Below are positions 1 through 7,279 of a stretch of DNA of 35,547 nt, piece by piece (position 1 is the first letter of the stretch; each line of letters begins with the position of its first letter). The notes below the pieces were generated by a model. The model saw only the letters and a list, made by a program, of their open reading frames with translations, was not told the DNA's origin and did no database searches. The translations under genes and the position numbers were made by a program. The stretch is from an uncultured Clostridia bacterium (GTDB lineage Bacteria > Bacillota > Clostridia > Oscillospirales > Oscillospiraceae), in assembly GCA_945482615.1 (NCBI GenBank), contig CALYRG010000010.1, positions 1-35,547 on the forward strand. Reading direction: 5' to 3'.

Positions 1-94
1 TTAATAACCGCCCCTACGGGTACGGGGGATGCGGGCGGTTAATAACCGCCCCTACAGGTGGGGGGAGACGGCGGGCGGTTGATAACCGCCCCTA
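1..94. repeat. Cluster of GC-rich palindromic repeats
   Basis: Three close copies of the window's dispersed palindrome: a partial one at 1-17 and complete ones at 33-55 and 72-94. Each has arms GGGCGGTT and AACCGCCC around a short AT loop and ends in CCTAC, with a GC-rich linker between copies. They lie just past the 3' end of the hydrolase gene. No coding content is seen. They may act as hairpins at the end of the operon transcript, but no T-run follows. Confidence 0.8.
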
Positions 95-111
95 CGGGTG
101 CGGCGCGGTGA

Positions 112-1023
112 CTATACCCTTGCGTCCAGCCAGCCGAGGATGTCGGTGTAGGCTTCCTCCCGGCCCAGCTCGTTGAGGATTTCATGCCTTGCCCCGGGGT
201 AGAGCTTCATGGTCAGATCCCGGCAGCCCATATCCCGGAAGAAGCCGTGGACGGTTTTGACGCCCTTGCCCATGGCCCCCACCGGGTCAGCGTCCCCGGA
301 GAACAGGGCCACCGGAGTGCCGGGGTCCATTTTGGAAAGGTTCTTTTTGTCCGCAATGTACTGCAGGCCCACCATCATGGCGTGGTTCATACCCGCGGTG
401 GTGCGGAAATTGCACAGCGGATCGGCAAGATATTTGTCCACCAGCGCTTCGTCACGGCTGACCCAGTCCGCCGTGGTGCGGTTGGGGGCAAATTTTTTGT
501 TGTAGGCACCCAGGGAGAGGGCCAGGAACAGCTTATTGACCTTGTGGGGGTCGCCCAGAGAGGTGACGAACTTCCCGAAAGCCACGGTGAGGGCGTTCTC
601 CTGGCCGGTGCCGGAGAGAATGCAGCCGTCCAGGGTGCCGGGATAGTCGATCAGGTACGTGCGGGCCTGAAAGGAGCCCATAGAGTGGCCCAGAAGAAAA
701 TAGGGGATGCCGGGGAAGCGCTCTCCCATCAGAGTGCGCAGGGTGTGGACATCCTTTGTCAGCTGGAACCAGTCGGTGAAGTAGCCGTATTCCTCCGGCC
801 CCCTGGCGGTGAGGCCGTGGCCCAGATGGTCGCTGCCCGCCACGGCGTAGCCATGCCCGGTCAGAAACAGGGCGAAATCTTCATACCGCAGGGCGTACTC
901 GCAGATGCCGTGGACAATCTGCACCACGGCCTTGGGCTGGCCCTCCTCCGGAAGCCAGAGCACCGCGTGAACCTGATGCTCCCCATCCGAGGAGGGGAAG
1001 GTAAATTGCTGACGATCTGCCAT
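112..1023 (-). CDS. Alpha/beta hydrolase, monoacylglycerol lipase-like
   Basis: Serine hydrolase of the Hydrolase_4 / S33 group, laid out like monoacylglycerol lipases and lysophospholipases, which release glycerol or a glycerol derivative and a fatty acid. It has 303 aa and no signal peptide, so it is probably cytoplasmic. The triad is visible: S114 in GHSMG, D246 in SGDADP and H280 in GARHE; HGICEY (38-43) is the oxyanion-side loop. The start is supported by AAGGAGG 7 nt upstream. It begins 12 nt after the glpK stop and is the last gene of the glycerol operon, so it probably supplies glycerol to the kinase (inference). Other carboxylester substrates cannot be excluded. Confidence 0.85.
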   Translation of the reverse strand: MADRQQFTFPSSDGEHQVHAVLWLPEEGQPKAVVQIVHGICEYALRYEDFALFLTGHGYAVAGSDHLGHGLTARGPEEYGYFTDWFQLTKDVHTLRTLMGERFPGIPYFLLGHSMGSFQARTYLIDYPGTLDGCILSGTGQENALTVAFGKFVTSLGDPHKVNKLFLALSLGAYNKKFAPNRTTADWVSRDEALVDKYLADPLCNFRTTAGMNHAMMVGLQYIADKKNLSKMDPGTPVALFSGDADPVGAMGKGVKTVHGFFRDMGCRDLTMKLYPGARHEILNELGREEAYTDILGWLDARV

Positions 1024-1035
1024 TGTAAGTCCTCC

Positions 1036-2523
1036 TTAGTCGTTGGCCCAGTTCTGGCTCCTGCCCACGGCCTTGTGCCAGCCGGCAAGGAGCTTCTGCC
1101 GCGTAGCATCCTCCATTTGGGGATGGTACATGGTGTCGCAGGCCCACAGGCCCTTGATTTCCTCCTGATCCTTCCACACCCCCACGGCAAGCCCCGCAAG
1201 ATACGCCGCCCCCAGAGCGGTGGTCTCCCGGATGGCGGGACGGCGGACGGAGCGATTCATAATGTCCGCCTGGAACTGCATCAGGAACATGTCCCGGCTG
1301 GCGCCGCCGTCGGCCTTCAGCTGGGTCAGGGGGATGCCGGTGTCGTTTTCCATAGCGGTGACCAGGTCAGCCACCTGATAGGCGATGGACTCCTGAGCTG
1401 CCCGGATGATGTGCTCCCGCTTTGTGCCCCGGGTGATGCCCACAATGGCACCTCTGGCGTACATGTCCCACCAGGGCGCCCCCAGTCCGGTGAAGGCGGG
1501 CACCAGATACACGCCGCCGTTGTCCGGCACCTTCCGGGCGTAGTATTCCGCGTCCCGGCTGTCGTTGAGGAAGCGCATTTCGTCCCGGAGCCACTGGATG
1601 ACAGCCCCGCCCACGAACACCGAGCCCTCCAGGGCGTACTGCACGCCGTCCTTCAGGCCGATGGCGATGGTGGTCAGAAGCCCGTTGCGGCTTTCGCAGG
1701 GAACTGCGCCGGTGTTCATCAGCAGGAAGCATCCGGTGCCGTAGGTGTTCTTGGCGTCTCCCGGCTCGAAGCAGGTCTGGCCGAACAGCGCTGCCTGCTG
1801 GTCTCCGGCGATACCCGCAATGGGGATGGAGGCACCCTGAATGTCCGCATAGCCGTAAACCTCGCTGGAGGGACGCACCTGGGGCAGCATGGCGGCGGGA
1901 ATGTCCAGAGCCGCGAGCAGAGTCTCGTCCCAGCACAGGTTGTGGATGTCGTAGAGCATGGTGCGGGAGGCGTTGGTGTAGTCGGTGACGTGAACCGCCC
2001 CACCGGTGAGCTTCCAGGTCAGCCAGGTGTCCACGGTGCCGAACAGGAGCTTTCCGTCTCTGGCCCGCTCCCGGGCACCTGCCACATGATCCAGAATCCA
2101 CTTGATCTTGGTGGCGGAGAAATAGGCGTCGGGGATCAGACCGGTGGTCTTTCGGATATGGTCGGCAAGGCCCTGGGCCGTAAGCTCGTCCACGATGTCC
2201 GCCGTCCGGCGGCACTGCCACACGATGGCGTTGTACACCGGCCGTCCGGTCTCTTTGTCCCAGACAATGGTGGTCTCCCGCTGGTTGGTGATGCCGATGG
2301 CGGCAATCTCCCTGGGGTCAACCCCGGACTGGGCCACTACCTCCATCATCACGGCGTACTGGCTGGACCAGATTTCCATGGGGTCGTGCTCCACCCAGCC
2401 TTCCCGGGGGTAGAGCTGGGTAAATTCCTTCTGGCTGACCCCCAGGATGTTCTGCTCTCTGTCAAAGAGGATGGCCCGGGAGCTGGTGGTACCCTGATCC
2501 AGGGCAAGAACATAGTTTCCCAT
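1036..2523 (-). CDS. glpK: Glycerol kinase
   Basis: Phosphorylates glycerol with ATP to sn-glycerol 3-phosphate in the cytoplasm. It is a FGGY-family kinase of 495 aa, the usual length. Family motifs are visible: the N-terminal phosphate-binding segment [46 protein letters not shown] and TYGTGCFLL. The frame stays open upstream, but the ATG at 2523 ([11 protein letters not shown]) fits the family start and has AGGAAGG before it. It lies 19 nt after the DUF1667 gene and 12 nt before the lipase, so it belongs to one operon with the G3P dehydrogenase genes. No glycerol facilitator gene is in the window. Confidence 0.97.
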   Translation of the reverse strand: MGNYVLALDQGTTSSRAILFDREQNILGVSQKEFTQLYPREGWVEHDPMEIWSSQYAVMMEVVAQSGVDPREIAAIGITNQRETTIVWDKETGRPVYNAIVWQCRRTADIVDELTAQGLADHIRKTTGLIPDAYFSATKIKWILDHVAGARERARDGKLLFGTVDTWLTWKLTGGAVHVTDYTNASRTMLYDIHNLCWDETLLAALDIPAAMLPQVRPSSEVYGYADIQGASIPIAGIAGDQQAALFGQTCFEPGDAKNTYGTGCFLLMNTGAVPCESRNGLLTTIAIGLKDGVQYALEGSVFVGGAVIQWLRDEMRFLNDSRDAEYYARKVPDNGGVYLVPAFTGLGAPWWDMYARGAIVGITRGTKREHIIRAAQESIAYQVADLVTAMENDTGIPLTQLKADGGASRDMFLMQFQADIMNRSVRRPAIRETTALGAAYLAGLAVGVWKDQEEIKGLWACDTMYHPQMEDATRQKLLAGWHKAVGRSQNWAND

Positions 2524-2542
2524 TGCGTGTCCTTCCTTTCTC

Positions 2543-2887
2543 CTACAGGCTCCGGGTTGCCACGATGTTGGCCCCGGTGCCGCAAACGTTTTCCAGGATG
2601 ATGTCCCCGCAGTGAACCGGGGAGGCAGCCGTGACCCCATCCAGAGCTGCCATCACCGGGAAGATCAGCTCCCTGGGGATGGGCCGGTCGGTCTTCACCG
2701 GGCAGCGGGGATAGCTGCCGCCCAAGAGGCGGACGGTGGAGGTCACCACCCGGGTGGGGTGGGTGCACTCGGATTTGCCGTACGCCGCCCCTCTGGGGCA
2801 GGCGTTGCCGGTGACGGCGTAGTCTCCGGCTTCGTCCACCTGCAGGTGACAGCCGTTGGGGCACAGAATGCAGATAAGCTCTTTCAT
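2543..2887 (-). CDS. DUF1667 cysteine-motif protein, G3P dehydrogenase-associated
   Basis: A 114-aa protein whose N-terminus carries C6, C9, C13 and C30 (CILCPNGC then NACPRG), an arrangement suited to an Fe-S or metal site. It matches the DUF1667 family, found in Firmicutes next to or fused with anaerobic glycerol-3-phosphate dehydrogenase flavoproteins. The ATG overlaps the end of the preceding flavoprotein gene by 4 nt (ATGA), which suggests translational coupling and a complex with it. An electron-transfer role is inferred from the Cys pattern and context only. The open frame extends far upstream, but only this start gives the family N-terminus. Confidence 0.85.
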   Translation of the reverse strand: MKELICILCPNGCHLQVDEAGDYAVTGNACPRGAAYGKSECTHPTRVVTSTVRLLGGSYPRCPVKTDRPIPRELIFPVMAALDGVTAASPVHCGDIILENVCGTGANIVATRSL

Positions 2888-4137
2888 GTGGCGGCCTCCT
2901 CTACGGAAACGGTGATGCTGCCGGAAGCGTTTGCCAGCAGCGTCCCGGGGATGACGATGTGCTCCATTTCGCCGGGGGCCAGATGCGTCCGGGAGAACCG
3001 GGCGATGGTCTTTTCCCCAGAGGTGACGAGAATCCGGCTTTTGCCGCAGACACGGTTTACCCGGAAGAAAATTTCCGCGTTCTTCTGAATGTTCCCAGGG
3101 CGGATGCGCTGGGGGACGGTGTAGGTAATGCCGGGGCCGTTTTCCACTGCGAGGGCTTGGCCCTCCGTAGGGCCGCCCAGCACGAAGTCTGCCGCGGCAT
3201 AGCCTGCCCGGGTGCTCTCGGCGGTGACAAAGTCCACCAGGTCGTGGACGTGGCAAACATTGCCGCAGGCGAATACCCCGGGGATGGAGGTTTCCATATT
3301 TTCGTATACCACGGCCCCATTGGTGCGCCGGTCTGTCTGAATCCCCGCCTGGCGGGTCAGCTCGTTTTCGGGGATGAGGCCCACGGACAGCAGCAGGGTG
3401 TCGCAGTCGAAGTCCATTTCCGTTCCGGGAATGGGGCGGCGGTGTTCGTCCACCTGAGAGACGGTGACGCCCTCCACCCGATTCCGGCCCCGGATATCCG
3501 TGACAGTGTGGCTTAAGTACAGGGGGATGCCATAGTCCTCAAGGCACTGGACGATGTTCCGGTTCAGACCGCCGGAGTAGGGCATGACCTCCACGCAGGC
3601 CAGAACCTTCGCTCCTTCCAGGGTCAGCCGCCGGGCCATAATCAGGCCGATGTCGCCGCTGCCCAGAATGACCACCCGCCTGCCGGGAAGCCAGCCCTCT
3701 ATATTGACATAGCGCTGGGCGGCTCCGGCGGTGAACACACCCGCAGGCCGGGTGCCGGGAATGGCGATGGCACCCCGGGTGCGCTCCCGGCAGCCCATGG
3801 CCAGAACAATGGCTTTCGCGTCCTCCTCCCGGTAGCCGGTGGATTTACCCACCATGCACACCCGCTTGCCCGGGGTCACCTCCAGCACCATGGTATCGGT
3901 GCGCACCTCCACCCCGGTCTGGGACAAAAGCTCAACAAACCGTCCGGCGTACTCCGGGCCGGTGAGCTCCTCCTGGAAGTGGTGCAGGCCAAAGCCGTTG
4001 TGGATGCACTGATTCAGAATGCCTCCCAGCTCCCGGTCCCGCTCCACGATGAGAATCCGTTTCAAGCCTCTTTCCCAGGCGGCACAGGCCGCTGCCAGTC
4101 CGGCAGGGCCGCCGCCGATAACGATCAGGTCATACAT
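2884..4137 (-). CDS. FAD-dependent oxidoreductase, G3P dehydrogenase second subunit
   Basis: A two-dinucleotide-fold flavoprotein of 417 aa. The FAD-binding GGGPAG is at residues 8-13, the segment GGILNQCIHNGFG follows at about 41-53, and a second Rossmann motif GSGDIG lies near residue 155. The last 100 residues form an extra domain. In this operon type the protein accompanies the GlpA-like subunit and DUF1667, and presumably passes electrons from glycerol 3-phosphate to an acceptor other than the E. coli GlpC/quinone route (inference). I chose the ATG at 4137, with AGAAGG upstream, over the GTG at 4146, which has the SD too close. It overlaps the preceding gene by 8 nt. Confidence 0.85.
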   Translation of the reverse strand: MYDLIVIGGGPAGLAAACAAWERGLKRILIVERDRELGGILNQCIHNGFGLHHFQEELTGPEYAGRFVELLSQTGVEVRTDTMVLEVTPGKRVCMVGKSTGYREEDAKAIVLAMGCRERTRGAIAIPGTRPAGVFTAGAAQRYVNIEGWLPGRRVVILGSGDIGLIMARRLTLEGAKVLACVEVMPYSGGLNRNIVQCLEDYGIPLYLSHTVTDIRGRNRVEGVTVSQVDEHRRPIPGTEMDFDCDTLLLSVGLIPENELTRQAGIQTDRRTNGAVVYENMETSIPGVFACGNVCHVHDLVDFVTAESTRAGYAAADFVLGGPTEGQALAVENGPGITYTVPQRIRPGNIQKNAEIFFRVNRVCGKSRILVTSGEKTIARFSRTHLAPGEMEHIVIPGTLLANASGSITVSVEEAAT

Positions 4138-5563
4138 CCTGCGCACCTTCTTTCGTGGGCCGGGCCAGAATCCGGGAGCCTGCCCGATCCTGCAAGATAT
4201 CGCCGGGGCATACCCCCAGCTCCTTTGCCAGCAGCTCCAGCACCCGGGGGCCGCAGAAGCCGCCCTGACAGCGGCCCATACCGGTATTCACCCGGCGCTT
4301 CACCCCGTCTACAGACCTTGGCGGAATGGGGGTGCGGAAGGCGGCCAAAATCTCCCCCTCGGTGACGGTCTCGCACCGGCAGATCACCCGGCCGTAGGAT
4401 GGGTCTTGCGCAATCAGCGCGGCCTTTTCCGGGGCAGGCAGTTCCTTGAAGCGAATCCGGCGGCGGGTGCGGATGAAGTCTTCCCGTTCGGTCAGCTCCA
4501 GCCCCGCGTCCCGGAGAAGCTCACATGCGTACTCCGCAATGGCCGGGGCGGCGGTGAGGCCCGGAGAGCAGATACCGGCAAGATCCAGGAAGCCCTCCCG
4601 GATGTCCAGGACAAAATCTCCATGCCCGGTGTTGGCCCGGACGCCGGAGAAGTTGCGGATGGACTGGCGGAAGTCGATGCCGGGGACGCTCTTTACCGCC
4701 TTGCTTCGGACGAAGGAAAGCCCCTGGGCGGAATTTGCGGTGTCGTCGCCCGAAACGATTTGGGCATTGGGCCCGGCAATCAGGTTGCCATGGACGGTGG
4801 GCGCCACCAGAACCCCTTTGCCGCTGGGGCCGGGGCACTGGAACAGCACGTGCTTTGCTCTGCCGCCCTCGCACTTGTCCAGAAGATAGTATTCCCCCCG
4901 GGTGGGGTGGATGTCAAAGCTGTGGGGCAGGGCCATGTCGTGTACCCGGGCGGCATCGATGCCCGCAGCGTTGACCACGAACCGGCTCTCGAAATCCCCC
5001 CGGTTGGTATGCACCAGCCAGCCGTCCCCGCTGCGGGTCAGGCCGGTGACCTCAGTTTCCAGGTGAAGCCGGACACCGTTGCGGACGGCGGTCTCCGCCA
5101 GAGCCAGACAGTACTCCCAGGGAGAGCAGATAGCGGCGGTGGGAGCAAACAGAGCGGCCCGGGCCTCCGGGGAAACCTCCGGCTCCTCCCGGCGCAGCCT
5201 CTCCCGATCCCAGATTTCAAGGCCCGGTACGCCGTTGCGCTGTCCCCGGCGAAGAAGCTCCTGAAGGGTTTCTTCCTCCTCCGGGGAGAAGGCCAGAACC
5301 AGAGAGCCGCAGCCCAGATAGGGTACATCCAGCTCCCGGCACAGACGTTTTGCCAGCTCCGCCCCCCGGACGTTGAGTCTTGCCATCAGGGTGCCGGGCC
5401 TGGGGTCGTAGCCTGCGTGCAGGATGGCGGAGTTGGCCTTGGTGGTGCCGCAGGACACATCGTTTTCCCGCTCCAGAACCACAGTGCTGAGCCTGAATCG
5501 GCTGAGCGCAAAGGCCAGGGCGGCACCGGTAATCCCGCAGCCGATGATGAGAACATCTGTCAT
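4130..5563 (-). CDS. NAD(P)/FAD-dependent glycerol-3-phosphate dehydrogenase (GlpA-like) with BFD domain
   Basis: Oxidises sn-glycerol 3-phosphate to dihydroxyacetone phosphate, linking glycerol to glycolysis. It has 477 aa: a DAO-type FAD domain starting at VLIIGCGITGAAL, then a C-terminal BFD-like [2Fe-2S] domain with C395, C397, C432 and C437 (CRC and CQGGFC). This DAO+BFD order is that of anaerobic GlpA; it lacks the anchor features of aerobic GlpD. The ATG at 5563 has AAGGAGG just upstream; the longer frame adds an unrelated N-terminus. It is the first gene of the operon, 70 nt below the predicted promoter. Confidence 0.88.
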   Translation of the reverse strand: MTDVLIIGCGITGAALAFALSRFRLSTVVLERENDVSCGTTKANSAILHAGYDPRPGTLMARLNVRGAELAKRLCRELDVPYLGCGSLVLAFSPEEEETLQELLRRGQRNGVPGLEIWDRERLRREEPEVSPEARAALFAPTAAICSPWEYCLALAETAVRNGVRLHLETEVTGLTRSGDGWLVHTNRGDFESRFVVNAAGIDAARVHDMALPHSFDIHPTRGEYYLLDKCEGGRAKHVLFQCPGPSGKGVLVAPTVHGNLIAGPNAQIVSGDDTANSAQGLSFVRSKAVKSVPGIDFRQSIRNFSGVRANTGHGDFVLDIREGFLDLAGICSPGLTAAPAIAEYACELLRDAGLELTEREDFIRTRRRIRFKELPAPEKAALIAQDPSYGRVICRCETVTEGEILAAFRTPIPPRSVDGVKRRVNTGMGRCQGGFCGPRVLELLAKELGVCPGDILQDRAGSRILARPTKEGAQDV

Positions 5564-5607
5564 GGGAAGCCTCCTTGACGAACAGGGAGCGAAACAGTCA
5601 GAAACCG

Positions 5608-5655
5608 TTTTCGTCCCTTGGATTGTGGGAATAGTATACAATAAAAGGACGAAAA
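5608..5655. promoter_or_regulatory. Inverted repeat spanning the glycerol promoter
   Basis: TTTTCGTCC (5608-5616) and GGACGAAAA (5647-5655) form perfect 9-nt arms 30 nt apart that bracket the -10 and start region. The left arm is also part of AAACCGTTTTCG (5602-5613), which resembles half of the LacI-type operator at 5847-5867 with one extra C. It may be a secondary operator; the assignment is inference. Confidence 0.4.
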
Positions 5656-5661
5656 ATGCAA
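5633..5661 (-). promoter_or_regulatory. Predicted promoter of the glycerol operon
   Basis: On the minus strand, TTGCAT (5656-5661) and TATACT (5633-5638) are 17 nt apart, giving a start near 5626 and a 5' leader of about 60 nt. The -35 is weak (TTG only) and the -10 good (5/6), which fits a promoter needing activation or relief from repression. Confidence 0.6.
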
Positions 5662-5806
5662 TACTGGCTATACAGAATATACGACGCATCGGGCTTCCGG
5701 CGGAGCCGGGTTCCGCGGCTTTGTGATTCCTGCACAAGCACGGCGAGTCATCTTTGCCATTTCCCATAGAAATGGTCCCTTTTCCCGGGAAATGCAGCCG
5801 TTGCTA

Positions 5807-5839
5807 TTGACAAACCTTCGTTTTTGTTATAGATTATAT
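5807..5839 (+). promoter_or_regulatory. Predicted promoter of the LacI-family gene
   Basis: TTGACA at 5807-5812 is followed by an AT-rich -10 zone, TATAGATTATAT (5828-5839), within which the exact hexamer is ambiguous (15-nt spacing for TATAGA, 21-nt for TTATAT). The operator at 5847-5867 covers the expected start site. Confidence 0.55.
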
Positions 5840-5846
5840 ACAAATA

Positions 5847-5867
5847 AAACGTTTTCGGAAAACGTTT
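5847..5867. promoter_or_regulatory. Palindromic LacI-family operator
   Basis: Perfect 10-nt arms, AAACGTTTTC and GAAAACGTTT, around a single G. The size and the central CG-containing core are typical of LacI-family operators. It is placed just after the -10 of the regulator's own promoter, so autorepression is the simplest reading. Confidence 0.75.
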
Positions 5868-5968
5868 AAGCAGTTGCTTTTATCCAATAATCGGACAGAT
5901 CGCCCCGGGAAATGTGCCGCGTCCGGCCACGCCGTCCCGGAACCCGGGGCAGGATCGGAGGTGTACGG

Positions 5969-6982
5969 ATGGTTACGTTAAAAATGCTGGCTCAGGCCTG
6001 CAATGTGTCCATTGCCACTGTCAGCAAGGCGCTCAACGGTGCGCCGGATATCGGCTTGGAGACCGCCGCCCGGATTCAGAAGACTGCCCAGCAGATGGGC
6101 TATATCCCCTCGGCGGCGGCCCGGAATCTGAAGACCAACCGCTCCCACTGCTTCGGCGTCATCTTTGACGACGGCACGGAAAGCGGTCTGGCTCACGAGT
6201 TTTTCGCCAACATGCTGGAGTCCTTCAAGCATCAGGCGGAGCTGATGGGCTATGACATCTTCCTCATCAGCGGGCAGCCCGGCCCCTGGGGCAGCGACTA
6301 TGTCTCCCACGCCCGGTACCGCAACTGTGACGGCGTTCTGATCATGGTGGGGGACAATGTGGTGTCCTGCGGCCAGGAGCTGGTAATGGCCGGGATTCCG
6401 GCGGTGGCTGTGGACTACGGCGTGGACAACTGCAGCACCATCCATTCGGACAACGTCCGGGGCATGGCGGAGCTGGTGCGCTATGTTCACAGCCAGGGCC
6501 ACCGCACCATAGCTGCCGTATTCGGCGAGGACTGCCCGGTGACCCGTCTGCGGGCCGCCAGCTTCTACCGCACCTGTGCGGAGCTGGGGGTGGAGGTGCC
6601 GGATGAGTATGTCCGCACCTCGCTGTATCACGATATGGACTCCGCCATCCTGGCCACACGGCAGCTGCTGGCCCTTCCCAGGCGGCCCACCTGCATTCTC
6701 TACCCTGACGACTATGCGGCCATCGGCGGCATGAACGAGATCGAGCGGGCCGGTTTGTCCATTCCCGGGGATGTCAGCGTGACAGGCTTTGACGGCTCCC
6801 TGCTGGCCCGGTACGCCCGGCCCCGGATGACCACCGTCCAGCAGAACACCCGGGATATGGGCATCGCCGCCGCCAGGGAGCTGGCCCGGGCGGTGGAGGA
6901 GGGGCGGGGATTCCTGCCCAGAGACATCACCATTCCCTGCACCCTGCTTCCCGGCGAGACCGTCCGCAAGCTGGGGCTGTAG
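5969..6982 (+). CDS. LacI-family transcriptional regulator
   Basis: A 337-aa DNA-binding repressor-type protein. Residues 3 to about 50 are the LacI helix-turn-helix (LKMLAQACNVSIATVSKALNG) with the hinge helix NPSAAARNLK-like segment just after it; the rest is a periplasmic-binding-protein-like effector domain ending in a typical DDYAAIGGMNEIERAG / VTGFDG segment. The start at 5969 has GGAGGTG 5 nt upstream; the longer frame is not family-like. It lies between the divergent glycerol operon and the downstream cellobiose phosphorylase, either of which could be its target; the effector is probably a sugar (inference). Its stop codon lies inside a dispersed palindromic repeat. Confidence 0.92.
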   Translation: MVTLKMLAQACNVSIATVSKALNGAPDIGLETAARIQKTAQQMGYIPSAAARNLKTNRSHCFGVIFDDGTESGLAHEFFANMLESFKHQAELMGYDIFLISGQPGPWGSDYVSHARYRNCDGVLIMVGDNVVSCGQELVMAGIPAVAVDYGVDNCSTIHSDNVRGMAELVRYVHSQGHRTIAAVFGEDCPVTRLRAASFYRTCAELGVEVPDEYVRTSLYHDMDSAILATRQLLALPRRPTCILYPDDYAAIGGMNEIERAGLSIPGDVSVTGFDGSLLARYARPRMTTVQQNTRDMGIAAARELARAVEEGRGFLPRDITIPCTLLPGETVRKLGL

Positions 6983-7001
6983 GGGCGGTTATCAACCGCC
7001 C
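6979..7001. repeat. Solo palindromic repeat overlapping the LacI gene stop codon
   Basis: One copy of the dispersed palindrome, starting GTAGGGGCGGTTATCA and closing with the AACCGCCC arm. The TAG stop of the LacI-family gene (6980-6982) is formed by the first bases of the repeat. The hairpin may end or protect the transcript. Confidence 0.85.
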
Positions 7002-7016
7002 GCATGTACGTATCCG

Positions 7017-7220
7017 CAGGGGCGGTTATCATTGCGTTATGGGATGATTGCCACCGGCAATCATTGGGATTTTGATTCGCTGCGGGTTGCACCACGCCCG
7101 CACGGCAATGGGCTGCCCTTTTGACGAGGGGCGGGCGAATACGTACCGAAGACCGACACCGTACCATTCAACGTACAGGGAGGCAAACCAACGTTTCGGG
7201 CGATTGATAATCGCCCCTAC
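7017..7220. mobile_element. MITE-like element, copy a
   Basis: About 204 bp bounded by AGGGGCGGTTATCA at the left and TGATAATCGCCCCTAC at the right, as terminal inverted repeats. Inside is the hairpin ATGATTGCC / GGCAATCAT, then ATTTTGATTCGCTGCG, a CACCACGCCC segment, GGGCGAATACGTA and GTACCATTCAACGTAC. Copy c (13544-13824) shares all these blocks in the same order and copy b (9793-9918) shares the left ones. It encodes no protein, so it would be a non-autonomous element mobilised in trans (inference). It fills most of the 297-bp gap before the phosphorylase gene. Confidence 0.75.
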
Positions 7221-7279
7221 GAGGACACTGCGAAAGATATCAATTCTCATATGAATTAAATCAGGAAAGGATACTGCGT

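Noticed and set aside
184-2601. 805-codon open frame on the plus strand
   Set aside because: It is antisense to the hydrolase and glycerol kinase, has no family motifs and reflects third-position GC bias of the true genes.
7029-7254. Small frames of 68-73 codons on both strands
   Set aside because: They lie inside the MITE-like element and share sequence with the other copies; no ribosome site.
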